Assembly (NCBI GenBank): GCA_017410325.1
Contig: JAFQRA010000017.1
Coordinates: forward strand, 40,551-104,550
Direction: 5' to 3'
Length of the DNA stretch: 64,000 nt
Source: Clostridia bacterium
Lineage (GTDB): Bacteria; Bacillota; Clostridia; Oscillospirales; Acutalibacteraceae
The notes beneath the pieces are model-generated. The model was not told where the DNA came from. It ran no database searches and saw only the letters and a program-made list of their open reading frames with translations. Both the position numbers and the translations under genes were made by a program. Shown here piece by piece: positions 16,875 through 24,392 of this stretch. The number at the start of each line of letters is the position of its first letter. The stretch's first letter is position 1.

Positions 16875-16893
16875 AAGGACCAAATAAGGACCA
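16875..16893. repeat. Right arm-type repeat of the element
   Basis: Identical 19-base copy of the motif at 6886-6904, in direct orientation, 60 bases from the tRNA 3' end. Confidence 0.6.
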
Positions 16894-16913
16894 TTTACCA
16901 TTTTTTAGATATA

Positions 16914-16949
16914 AAAAAACCGCTGAAACCTATTAGTTTCAACGGTTTT
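16914..16949 (-). terminator. Terminator of tRNA-Pro(CGG)
   Basis: On the minus strand, AAAACCGTTGAAAC, a short loop and GTTTCAGCGGTTTT followed by TTT. A near-copy lies at about 6705-6740. Confidence 0.8.
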
Positions 16950-16952
16950 GAT

Positions 16953-17029
16953 TGGTCGGAGTGACGGGACTTGAACCCATGGCCTCTTGGTCCCGAACCA
17001 AGCGCGATACCAAACTTCGCCACACCCCG
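16953..17029 (-). tRNA. tRNA-Pro(CGG)
   Basis: A 77-base tRNA with encoded CCA. Acceptor CGGGGTG pairs with CACTCCG (one G-U), the anticodon stem CTTGG/CCAAG encloses the loop TTCGGGA with anticodon CGG, and the T-arm has GGTTCAA. It reads codon CCG. Its last 23 bases are duplicated at 6745-6767, showing that it is the integration target of the element to its left. Confidence 0.93.
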
Positions 17030-17178
17030 AAATATTCGGCTGTTTTAACAGCTTGCTAATTATAAATGATATGTTTAAAAAAATCAAGTCATTTTATTAA
17101 AAAAATTAAGTTTTTCAATATTATTAGCCTGAAGTTTTAATGTTTGCAGTAATAGCTGATTTATAAACACGGTTTTCG

Positions 17179-17208
17179 TTGACAAATGTTTTTTTGCAGT
17201 GGTATACT
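17179..17208 (+). promoter_or_regulatory. Promoter of the GH38-like gene
   Basis: TTGACA (17179-17184), 18-base spacer, TATACT (17203-17208), 31 bases before the ATG. Confidence 0.65.
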
Positions 17209-17238
17209 TGCTTTAGTTCAATAAAGTGAGGGATACTT

Positions 17239-19665
17239 ATGAAAAACGAACCTTTGTATATTTTAACTTATGAACACGGCGGTTATGTTTTATGGAAAGA
17301 CAGGGTTAAGCCGAGGATAAAAAGCCTTTTTGAATGGATGGAAAAGTATCCTGGACTCCGAATCGGTCTTGATTACGAATCGTTTACTTTTGATGAGTTT
17401 TCACGCGAAGACCCGGAGGTTGTGGAGCTGATTTGCGAGCTTCTTAAAAAATATCCCGACAGGGTTGGCCTTGGTGCAACTACCTACGGTCAGCCGCTGT
17501 CGCTGACGATTTCCGAAGAATCAAACGCACGCCAGCTATTATACGCTGTTCGCACAAATTTGGCATATTGCGGAAAAACACCGAATGTTTATGCTATATC
17601 CGAATTTGCGCTCAACAACCAGACGCCTCAGCTTGCAAAGCTCTGCGGCTATGAGGCGGCAATTTTGCGCTCACACGTTATGGGCTACGGTTACCCTAAA
17701 ACCTTTGACAGCGCTTGGGGCAAATGGATAGGTAAGGATAAAACGGAAATTCCCGCAGTGCCGACTTATCACGGCCAGGGCAGGGGATATAACTGTACAA
17801 CCGTTGATAACTGGATACTTTCCCGTTGGCCGGTTGATTCCGTTCTTTATTCGCTTGATGATTTTAAAGAGATGTTTTCAAAGTATTCTCCGCTTCTTGC
17901 TACACGTTATGATGACCTTACACAGCCTATTGAAACTCTCCACGCTGAAATTGAGCATAGAGAGGATTATGAATATATTCTTCTTGAGGATATCCCAAAG
18001 ATTTACGGTGAGCCTGTAGATAAATTAGAGACAACGGACAACGATTTCCACGTGCAGATGCCCTGGGGATATTGCGGTAACGAGATATTCAACGGCTGCC
18101 GTAAGGGCGAGGTTGCAGCTGTACAGGGAGAAAAAATCAACGCCATTTCCGTTGCTTTGGGCGGAAAGTCTGAGCAGGGGAAGAGCGAGGAGGCTTGGAA
18201 ATACACGCTTGCCGCTGAACATCACGATGTTACGATTTGCGGTCTGCTTGATTTGTCACGCCGCTTTATTCCGTCATCGCTTGCTGCCTCTGATTATGTA
18301 AAGTCACAGTCGATTTCAGCTCTTGCAAAACGCTTTTCCGATAAGGATTGTGACACACTCTTCGTGTTTAACGGTCACTCCTTTGCTGTGGATGATTGGG
18401 TTGAGGTTGAGTGCGAAGAAGAGCTTTCTGTTTTTGACGGTGAATTTCAGCTTGACAGTGATTATTCCGACGGCAAGCTCCGTGTGCATATCAGCTTGCC
18501 TGCGCTCACTGCAAAGAGCTTTAAGCTTATAAAAAAAGAGAACTTGACAAAGTGTGATTATTGTTGGAATTCGGATTCCGGTGAGCTTGTTACACCCGTA
18601 TATACACTCAAGGTCAATGAAAAGGGTATTGTAAATCTTAAAAACAATTCCGATAACAGCTGTGTTTTGGATAACGGTGAGGGTGAATTGTTTACCGCGT
18701 GGGTTGACAATAAGCCCTGTGCTTCGGTCGGTAGCTGGAGTGTCAATGTTGCGGCGCACGGTGCTAAGGCAGTTTACAGCGGTGTAATCGGCACGGTTCC
18801 TTTTAGCTTTGAAATGCTTTTTTCGGGCAATAGCAAAAGAATTGACTGTAAGACACGTTTTGAAATGAACGGCGAGCTTATCGGAAGAACCGATATCACT
18901 CAAGGCAGGCCTGTTCCGCTTACCCGTAACGGACACCACCACGAGGATAAGCTTTGTTTCGTTATTAACACCTGCCTTGACAGTGACAGACGCATGGTGC
19001 GTGACCTGCCGTATTCAATTTCGGACTGGAACGGTGCCTTGCTTAAAACCGAGGAATATTGGTATCCCAACGACAGAATTCTTATTGATACCGAGGTTTC
19101 TGCGGAAGAATCGTTTAACTCCACAACCTATATGCACGGTATTTATTGGTTTGCATTGAGAGATGAAAAACAGGGCATTGCCGTTGCAAACCGCGGCTGT
19201 ATGGGCTCTGCCGTTGAAGGCAACAGAGTTTATGTTCCGCTGGTTTATTCCAATGAGTATATGTGCGGTACCCGAATTCTGAACGGCGTTTTTGAAAATG
19301 AGTTTGCTCTGATTCCTTTCTGTGCAGATAAAACCGATGCAGAACTTCATCGTGATGCCGTTTCCTATGTTTATCCGCCTGTAAGTGCCGTTATGGCTAA
19401 AGGCAGGGGAGATATCAATACGTTTGCTTTTGCAGATTTTAAGAGCGATAACGAGGTCGTTCTCACCGCACTTTATCCCGAGGATAACCATATTCTTGCA
19501 CGCTTCTGTAATTATTCCGATTCTCACTCTTCCGCTGTTCTTACGCCGTCAGTCGGTAATGTCAAATGCGAAACCGATTTGCTCGGAAATGAGCTTGACA
19601 TTATAGAAAACGGAAAACTAAGCTTCAGACCGTGGGAAATCAAGACGGTAAAAATTACATTGTAA
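17239..19665 (+). CDS. GH38-like alpha-mannosidase
   Basis: An 808-residue cytoplasmic protein. Its N-terminal half is a GH38/GH57-like alpha/beta barrel (LYILTYEHGGY at the start, RIGLDYESFTFDEF, VGLGATTYGQP, YAISEFALNNQTPQLAKLCGYEAA), followed by the helical mid-domain whose AAEHHDVTICG corresponds to the HHD motif that helps bind the metal in family 38, and long beta-sandwich domains to the C-terminus. Family 38 enzymes remove alpha-mannosyl residues from N-glycan or glycoprotein sugars. The usual first HxD metal motif is not in its standard form (YEHGGY), so activity is not certain. Single gene with its own promoter and terminator. Confidence 0.75.
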   Translation: MKNEPLYILTYEHGGYVLWKDRVKPRIKSLFEWMEKYPGLRIGLDYESFTFDEFSREDPEVVELICELLKKYPDRVGLGATTYGQPLSLTISEESNARQLLYAVRTNLAYCGKTPNVYAISEFALNNQTPQLAKLCGYEAAILRSHVMGYGYPKTFDSAWGKWIGKDKTEIPAVPTYHGQGRGYNCTTVDNWILSRWPVDSVLYSLDDFKEMFSKYSPLLATRYDDLTQPIETLHAEIEHREDYEYILLEDIPKIYGEPVDKLETTDNDFHVQMPWGYCGNEIFNGCRKGEVAAVQGEKINAISVALGGKSEQGKSEEAWKYTLAAEHHDVTICGLLDLSRRFIPSSLAASDYVKSQSISALAKRFSDKDCDTLFVFNGHSFAVDDWVEVECEEELSVFDGEFQLDSDYSDGKLRVHISLPALTAKSFKLIKKENLTKCDYCWNSDSGELVTPVYTLKVNEKGIVNLKNNSDNSCVLDNGEGELFTAWVDNKPCASVGSWSVNVAAHGAKAVYSGVIGTVPFSFEMLFSGNSKRIDCKTRFEMNGELIGRTDITQGRPVPLTRNGHHHEDKLCFVINTCLDSDRRMVRDLPYSISDWNGALLKTEEYWYPNDRILIDTEVSAEESFNSTTYMHGIYWFALRDEKQGIAVANRGCMGSAVEGNRVYVPLVYSNEYMCGTRILNGVFENEFALIPFCADKTDAELHRDAVSYVYPPVSAVMAKGRGDINTFAFADFKSDNEVVLTALYPEDNHILARFCNYSDSHSSAVLTPSVGNVKCETDLLGNELDIIENGKLSFRPWEIKTVKITL

Positions 19666-19673
19666 AAATTTTA

Positions 19674-19708
19674 AGCCTGCATCTTTATCGGATGCAGGCT
19701 GATTTTTT
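19674..19708. terminator. Terminator between convergent GH38-like and yfcE genes
   Basis: AGCCTGCATC (19674-19683) pairs with GATGCAGGCT (19691-19700), then TTTTTT on the plus strand. Confidence 0.85.
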
Positions 19709-20250
19709 CAAAAAGTATATTCATTAATGATGTTGCCGTCAAAGTCTTTCCACGTAAATTTTCGGCTTTCGAGAATGATATAACCGTGGTGGCTGTTTTC
19801 TTTCGGTATAGATGTCGAACCGGGATTAATATAAGTATATTCTTGGTGTTCGATACAAGCCGGTACGTGTGTGTGGCCGTGAAGAAGAATATCTCCTTTT
19901 TTCAGCGGAGGAAGATTCTGTTCGTTGTAAACATATCCGTGTGTAGCAAAAATCGTTGTGTTTTCTTCTAAGATTACGGCGTAATCCGCGAGCACGGGGA
20001 AGGGGAGCACCATCTGGTCAACCTCGGTGTCGCAGTTTCCTCGGACGCTTAATATTTCGTTTTTATATGCGGAAAGCATTTCGATGACTGCTTTGGGGTT
20101 GTATTCATCGGGCAGGTCATTTCTCGGGCCGTGGTAGAGCACGTCGCCGAGTAACAGTATTCTGTCTGCTTTTTCATTTTTGTAAGCCGTGATTAGTTCT
20201 TTACACCACTTTGCGCTTCCGTGTATGTCGGACGCAATTAACCATTTCAT
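19708..20250 (-). CDS. yfcE: YfcE-type metallophosphoesterase
   Basis: A 180-residue phosphodiesterase with the calcineurin-like metal motifs in order: SDIHG (residues 7-11), GDVLYHGPRND, GNCD (about 71), THGY and GHTHVP. The family cleaves phosphodiesters of small molecules with Mn; the natural substrate of YfcE is not known. Length is normal for the family. It is the second gene after the alpha/beta hydrolase, 12 bases downstream, so probably co-transcribed. Confidence 0.92.
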   Translation of the reverse strand: MKWLIASDIHGSAKWCKELITAYKNEKADRILLLGDVLYHGPRNDLPDEYNPKAVIEMLSAYKNEILSVRGNCDTEVDQMVLPFPVLADYAVILEENTTIFATHGYVYNEQNLPPLKKGDILLHGHTHVPACIEHQEYTYINPGSTSIPKENSHHGYIILESRKFTWKDFDGNIINEYTF

Positions 20251-20262
20251 ATTATTTCCTCA

Positions 20263-21279
20263 TTATAAACAGTTTTTGATGAAATTAATTACCGTCTGCA
20301 TAACAGCAGGGTCCTCACGGGTAATTAAATCGTAATCAATGTCGTAGCAGTAGTCAATTTCTTCTTTGCTGGGATTTTTGTTCTTTTTGAGCGCATTGAT
20401 TCCTGCGAAAACATTGTTCAGGTATTCTTCGCTTTCCTTTGTCTGATAAACGTTGTGAAAACGTCCTTCGTACATAATGCTTGTTATATGCGGATTTGTT
20501 TTTACCTTTGCACTTGCAAGCGGCGAGTTGACGGGTGTTACGACCGTGTCGCTGTCGCCGTGCATAAGCAGAACGGGCGGAGAAGTAAGATTGCCGAGAA
20601 TATCCGAGCATTTTACGGTGGATTTTTTATCGTCTGCAATAGTAAAAATTAGCTTGAACAGGGGAGTGAGGAAGGACATTTTTTCGCCCAGAAAGCCCGT
20701 TACAACCTGATATCCGCTGTCAGGTGCCGAAAAAGCAACTGCACCCGAAATTCCGAGGCCTTTGTCGGCAAGGTTCTGACAAACGCTGTAGCCGCCCCAG
20801 GAGTGGCCGACCAGGATTTTTTTGAGCCCGTTGAATTTTTCGTTTGCGTTAGCCCATTGAATTGCCGCCTTTAAATCTCTTACACCCTGATAAAAACCTA
20901 TGAGACTTTTGCCTTCGGAGGCGAAGGTGCCCGTGTTATCGTAAGCAAGTACCGCAAAGCCGTTTTTGGCAAGGGTATTGATTTCGGTCATATAGCTTCT
21001 GTGGCCGCCGCCCATACCGTGCGAAAAAATTACAAGCGCAAGCGGCTTGACGGTGCCTGCGGTTATGTAAAGTGCGCCTTTAAGTATCTGACCTTTATCG
21101 GATTTGAATGAAACGGGTGCACACCTCAGGTCTTCAAAATCCTCGCAGGTAAAGTATTTCAGCCGTCTGTCGCCGTTGCAACGCTTGCCGAAAGCCGCCT
21201 TGAACACCGCGAAACCGCAACCGATAACAATAAGAGCAATAATTATAAGTATTAGCACAATTATGCCGAGTGTTTTCAT
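20263..21279 (-). CDS. Membrane-anchored alpha/beta hydrolase
   Basis: A 338-residue protein. The frame is longer, but the start is placed at the ATG at 21279, preceded by AAGGAAG, because the extra 14 codons have no ribosome site. A membrane helix (residues about 3-27) anchors it. The hydrolase part has SHGMGGGHRSY (oxyanion hole), the nucleophile Ser in VGHSWGG, and the acid and His late in the chain (LMHGDSDTVV and GRFHNVY). It belongs to the serine aminopeptidase S33 / lysophospholipase-like group. Natural substrate unknown. First gene of a unit with yfcE. Confidence 0.82.
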   Translation of the reverse strand: MKTLGIIVLILIIIALIVIGCGFAVFKAAFGKRCNGDRRLKYFTCEDFEDLRCAPVSFKSDKGQILKGALYITAGTVKPLALVIFSHGMGGGHRSYMTEINTLAKNGFAVLAYDNTGTFASEGKSLIGFYQGVRDLKAAIQWANANEKFNGLKKILVGHSWGGYSVCQNLADKGLGISGAVAFSAPDSGYQVVTGFLGEKMSFLTPLFKLIFTIADDKKSTVKCSDILGNLTSPPVLLMHGDSDTVVTPVNSPLASAKVKTNPHITSIMYEGRFHNVYQTKESEEYLNNVFAGINALKKNKNPSKEEIDYCYDIDYDLITREDPAVMQTVINFIKNCL

Positions 21280-21365
21280 TCTTTTCGCTTCCTTTTTAAT
21301 AGTATATCTTGATTTTAGCACAGCTTTTTGTAAAATTCAATACAGACATTAAAAGAACCAACACA

Positions 21366-21393
21366 TAAAAAGAACCGCACCTGAAAGTGCGGT
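21366..21393 (-). terminator. Terminator of the 21406 gene
   Basis: ACCGCAC (21374-21380) and GTGCGGT (21387-21393); on the minus strand it is followed by CTTTTT. Confidence 0.8.
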
Positions 21394-21405
21394 CAGCAGT
21401 TATTG

Positions 21406-21732
21406 TTAATCTTTAAGATACAAATGATTTACTAAAGCCCAAGCGCAGACATCAACCAAATCGGTGTCCATATCTTCCAAATCTCTTTCGACTTCTGAGT
21501 CCATAATATCATGCAGCTCAGATTCATAAAAATAGTATTTGTCTTCAATAAGTTTTTTGACTTCGTCAGCAGTGAATCTGATTTCTTGCAAAATAAATGC
21601 ATCAAATTCTGCCGGAGTCATTTTTCTCAACAGCTTTAGCATTACATTCAGAAATGGCTTTTCTACTCCTTTTGGCGGATCTTTTTCAAGTTCATTAATA
21701 ATATTGTGCATTATAATGTAATCGTCTGTCAT
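21406..21732 (-). CDS. Unknown acidic helical protein
   Basis: About 108 residues, acidic, predicted helical, no membrane part (MTPAEFDAFILQEI and DVCAWALVNHLYL are representative). The family is not recognised. The ATG at 21732 is preferred over the one two codons earlier because AAGGTGA lies six bases before it. It is flanked by its own terminator and by a fold-back repeat on the upstream side. Confidence 0.55.
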   Translation of the reverse strand: MTDDYIIMHNIINELEKDPPKGVEKPFLNVMLKLLRKMTPAEFDAFILQEIRFTADEVKKLIEDKYYFYESELHDIMDSEVERDLEDMDTDLVDVCAWALVNHLYLKD

Positions 21733-21803
21733 ATTCATTCACCTTCGGTAAAATAAAAAATGCGCAGCCGAAGCTACGCACGAAAAACACATAGCTCCAC
21801 TGT

Positions 21804-21928
21804 CGCCAAACAAAATTTCAACAACCCAAGCAAAAGCATGAATACGTCAAAACGGAGCATAAGTATTTTTACCGAAGTAAAAAAACTCATACTTGCTTGG
21901 ATAAAGAATTATGAAATTTTGTTTGGCG
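21804..21928. repeat. Fold-back element with 17-base perfect terminal inverted repeats
   Basis: CGCCAAACAAAATTTCA (21804-21820) is exactly complementary to 21912-21928. Inside, CCAAGCA (21826-21832) pairs with TGCTTGG (21894-21900) and AAGTAT (21861) with ATACTT (21889), so the unit can fold as one long hairpin. There is no ORF in it. It is a candidate small non-autonomous repeat (MITE-like) or RNA hairpin. Confidence 0.6.
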
Positions 21929-21984
21929 AAATTAGTTTACCACATTAAAATAAATTATGCAAGAAAAAAGTAGGGACAATTACA

Positions 21985-22168
21985 GTTTGTTTTAATGAAT
22001 GATGAATAATGAATAGTGAAAAATGAATAATTATATGCGTGACACCTGCACCCCAATTATATAATGTGGGTAAGAGCATAGCCCTCCTTCCTTAATTATT
22101 CATTATTCATCAGCGTAAGCGACTTCATTATTCACTTTTTCATTAACAGTTTGTCTGTGACAAACTGT
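21985..22168. repeat. A/T-rich imperfect inverted repeat ending in a perfect hairpin
   Basis: The left part (from TTTAATGAATGATGAAT near 21992) and the right part (AATTATTCATTATTCAT near 22096 and CATTATTCACTTTTTCAT near 22128) are imperfect inverted copies around a centre at about 22060. The right end closes with ACAGTTTGTC (22146-22155) and GACAAACTGT (22159-22168). No gene lies in 21740-22205 other than these two repeats. Confidence 0.45.
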
Positions 22169-22211
22169 ATAAAAAAAGACACCCGATTTTTCGGATGCCT
22201 CTTTTATCAGC

Positions 22212-22313
22212 TTAGTAGTTCTGCTTGCCGGATGCGGGGTCGTTCTTCTTGTTCTGGGGATTGTTGTTCAGGTTCTGCTTGTTGTTCTGAGCATTGTTTT
22301 GCTGCTTATCCAT
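22212..22313 (-). CDS. Small Gln/Asn/Lys-rich protein (33 aa)
   Basis: A short gene with AGGTGAT six bases before the ATG. The product is MDKQQNNAQNNKQ... ending in PASGKQNY: about half Gln and Asn with Lys, no hydrophobic core, so it is probably disordered. Such short Q/N-rich peptides occur in spore-forming Clostridia, some as spore-associated proteins, but the sequence alone does not decide this. A weak hairpin near 22178-22201 could terminate it. Confidence 0.6.
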   Translation of the reverse strand: MDKQQNNAQNNKQNLNNNPQNKKNDPASGKQNY

Positions 22314-22364
22314 TTTTATCACCTCGGTAGTATTGTAACCGTTGACGGTTTAAATATTCATATT

Positions 22365-23645
22365 TCAGTTTGCCGGATTATCAAGAATTTTTCCGTGTTC
22401 GTCAAACCTTGATCCGTGGCACGGGCAGTCCCAGCTGTGTTCTGCGCTGTTCCATTTGAGTGCACAGCCAAGGTGCGGACAGCGTTTACTTGAAAGAGAA
22501 AGCAAATTTGCAACCGATTCTAATCCGTTGATGAAAAGCTGCGGGTGGAATATACTGCGGTCGGGTCTGAAAAACTCTGAATAATCATTTTGCTTTTCCG
22601 TTATTTCATCTGTTAATAATATTGCCGACAGCATGGCACCCGTCATTCCCCATTTACAAAAGCCGCTCGCCGTGTAAAGCTCGGGTGTGTTCGGCGAATA
22701 ATTCCCTATATACGGCATATCGTCTAGGGTTATACAGTCCTGTGCCGCCCAGTAAAAACGTTCTTGCGCCTCGGGATATTTTTGCTTGGCAAAAATCCGT
22801 AGTTCTTTCCAATTGCCGCCTTGCTTACCCGTTCTGTGTCCTCCGCCGCCAAGCAGAAGATAATTTTTATAGTTTCTGAAGGACATACCCGTATTGCTGT
22901 CGTCAACATACATTCCGTCAATATTCTGCGCATTTTCAAGCGCTATTACATAAGAACGGTGCTGATACATTTTAAGTGAAAACAGACCGTGTTTGTTAAT
23001 AAACGGAAAGTGCGTTGCGACTATAACTTTTTTTGCTTTAATTTCGGCTTTGTCCGTAATTGAGGTTGTGCCCTTCATTTCCTTTACAAAGCTGTTTTCA
23101 AAAATGTTCAGCCCTTTTGCAATTTCAGACAGAAATTTCAGCGGGTGAAACTGTGCCTGGTTTTCAAAGCAAACCGCACCCTTGGCTTCAACGGGTAACG
23201 CAATGTGTTCGTAAAATTTTGCATTATGTCCTATTCTCTCCAGTGCTGTCATTTCATCCTCAAGCTTTTTACGGTCATTTGAATAAACATAATTATTCTT
23301 TATTTCAAAATCGCAGTCAGTATTTCCGCAAAGCTTACACAGCGTATTAAAACCTTCCTTGTTTGCAAGCAAATAAGCTTTTGCGGTTTCTTCACCCGCG
23401 TTTTTCAGCAGCTTTGAATAAATCAATGAATGCTGAAATGTGATTTTTGCCGTAGTGTTTTGTGTTGTGCCGCTGCATATTCTGTTCTTTTCAACAAGCA
23501 GATAATCTATACCTTCCTTTTGTAGCATGAAAGCCGTCAGAATTCCCGTTATGCCTCCGCCTATAATGAGCACATCCGTACTTACATTGCCCCCGATTTC
23601 GGGAAAGGACGGCATTATTACGCTGTCTTTCCATAATGATTCCAT
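22365..23645 (-). CDS. FAD-dependent oxidoreductase with C-terminal Rieske domain
   Basis: About 426 residues. A Rossmann FAD-binding DAO fold begins with DVLIIGGGITGILTAFML, and the protein ends in a Rieske [2Fe-2S] domain with RCPHLGCALKWN and DCPCHGSRF (Cys-x-His and Cys-x-x-His ligands). These fused proteins are soluble oxidoreductases related to glycine oxidase; the substrate is unknown. The start at 23645 is chosen because AGAGGTG precedes it. That ribosome site is also the 3' arm of a hairpin that can terminate transcription from the upstream acetyltransferase gene. Confidence 0.88.
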   Translation of the reverse strand: MESLWKDSVIMPSFPEIGGNVSTDVLIIGGGITGILTAFMLQKEGIDYLLVEKNRICSGTTQNTTAKITFQHSLIYSKLLKNAGEETAKAYLLANKEGFNTLCKLCGNTDCDFEIKNNYVYSNDRKKLEDEMTALERIGHNAKFYEHIALPVEAKGAVCFENQAQFHPLKFLSEIAKGLNIFENSFVKEMKGTTSITDKAEIKAKKVIVATHFPFINKHGLFSLKMYQHRSYVIALENAQNIDGMYVDDSNTGMSFRNYKNYLLLGGGGHRTGKQGGNWKELRIFAKQKYPEAQERFYWAAQDCITLDDMPYIGNYSPNTPELYTASGFCKWGMTGAMLSAILLTDEITEKQNDYSEFFRPDRSIFHPQLFINGLESVANLLSLSSKRCPHLGCALKWNSAEHSWDCPCHGSRFDEHGKILDNPAN

Positions 23646-23651
23646 AAAAAA

Positions 23652-23682
23652 CACCTCTTGTAATAAGCGTTTACAAGAGGTG
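23652..23682 (-). terminator. Terminator hairpin overlapping the downstream ribosome site
   Basis: A perfect 12-base stem: CACCTCTTGTAA (23652-23663) and TTACAAGAGGTG (23671-23682). On the minus strand it is followed by TTTTTT and then by the ATG of the oxidoreductase. The last arm is AGAGGTG, the ribosome site, so terminator folding and translation initiation exclude each other. Confidence 0.75.
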
Positions 23683-23695
23683 AGGTTTTATTCAG

Positions 23696-24247
23696 TTAAA
23701 GTTTCATACCGAAAGCAACGTCGGTGTCGTAGATTTCAAGCTGCTTAAAGCCGTATTTGCCGTAGAACTTGCCTGCGTTTACGTTACCTGTTCCTGCCGT
23801 GAGCATAACGCCCTTGATGCCTTTTGATCGAAGGTGCTCAAACAGCGTGTTGAGCAGCTTGCCGCCCCAGCCCTGACGGTGGTATTCGGGAAGAATATCA
23901 ATGTGCATATGTGCAGGATACTCTTCTTTATATTTATTTTGCAGTATTGTTGATTCACAAGCCCATTTATAATTGTCTTCGCCGAGGTCCTTGTTAAGGG
24001 GAAGATACTCTCTGTCAAAAATTTCCTTGTATCTGTCATAGTCCTCCGTGCAGATTATGTAGCCGACAGCCTTGCCGTCATCATCAAGAACAAAGCAGTT
24101 TTCGGGCTCTTTTTCAATATAATAATCGCAGAAGGTGTGCAGGATAAACTCGCCCAGATTGCCCGTTATCGGTTCACCCTCACTGTTCAGGCAGGCAAAG
24201 CGTACGCCGTCAAAATCTTTCGGCTCATATTTTCTTATACTGATCAT
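23696..24247 (-). CDS. GNAT-family N-acetyltransferase
   Basis: About 183 residues. The acetyl-CoA site is visible as ILPEYHRQGWGGKLLNTLFEHL (R/Q-x-x-G-x-G/A), and the C-terminal FYGKYGFKQLEIYD is typical of GNAT enzymes. The ATG at 24247 follows AAGGTGA; the frame extends to a GTG three codons upstream. It moves an acetyl group from acetyl-CoA to an unidentified amine. Confidence 0.85.
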   Translation of the reverse strand: MISIRKYEPKDFDGVRFACLNSEGEPITGNLGEFILHTFCDYYIEKEPENCFVLDDDGKAVGYIICTEDYDRYKEIFDREYLPLNKDLGEDNYKWACESTILQNKYKEEYPAHMHIDILPEYHRQGWGGKLLNTLFEHLRSKGIKGVMLTAGTGNVNAGKFYGKYGFKQLEIYDTDVAFGMKL

Positions 24248-24337
24248 ACTAATCACCTTAAATAATGTTATTTGTTGTTATGATATAGAAAAAGCAGAAA
24301 AAAATCAATAGTTTAAAGCAAAATAACAAATTAATAA

Positions 24338-24365
24338 TTGAAAAAAGAAAATATTGGTGTATAAT
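24338..24365 (+). promoter_or_regulatory. Promoter of the GlcNAc-glycan operon
   Basis: TTGAAA (24338-24343), 16-base spacer, TATAAT (24360-24365). The GGAGGTG ribosome site and ATG at 24393 follow. Confidence 0.65.
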
Positions 24366-24392
24366 GCTAATTGAAGTATAGGAGGTGTTTTT

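Larger units (their letters stand above)
6768..16975. mobile_element. Integrated element at tRNA-Pro(CGG), about 10.2 kb
   Basis: The segment is bounded by a perfect 23-base direct repeat of the tRNA-Pro 3' end (6745-6767 and 16953-16975), the usual footprint of a tyrosine integrase that inserts into a tRNA and restores it. Inside are a Tn916-type integrase (13382-14452), an excisionase-like protein (14682), a second tyrosine recombinase (12305), and cargo: two small unknown genes, a large secreted protein and a kinase/receiver pair. No relaxase, coupling protein, replication initiator or phage structural gene is seen, so it is best described as a non-conjugative genomic island or integrative element that would need help to move. 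Confidence 0.75.

Noticed and set aside
16875-16893. CRISPR-like repeat
   Set aside because: Two short units only, no spacers and no cas genes; better explained as integrase arm sites.
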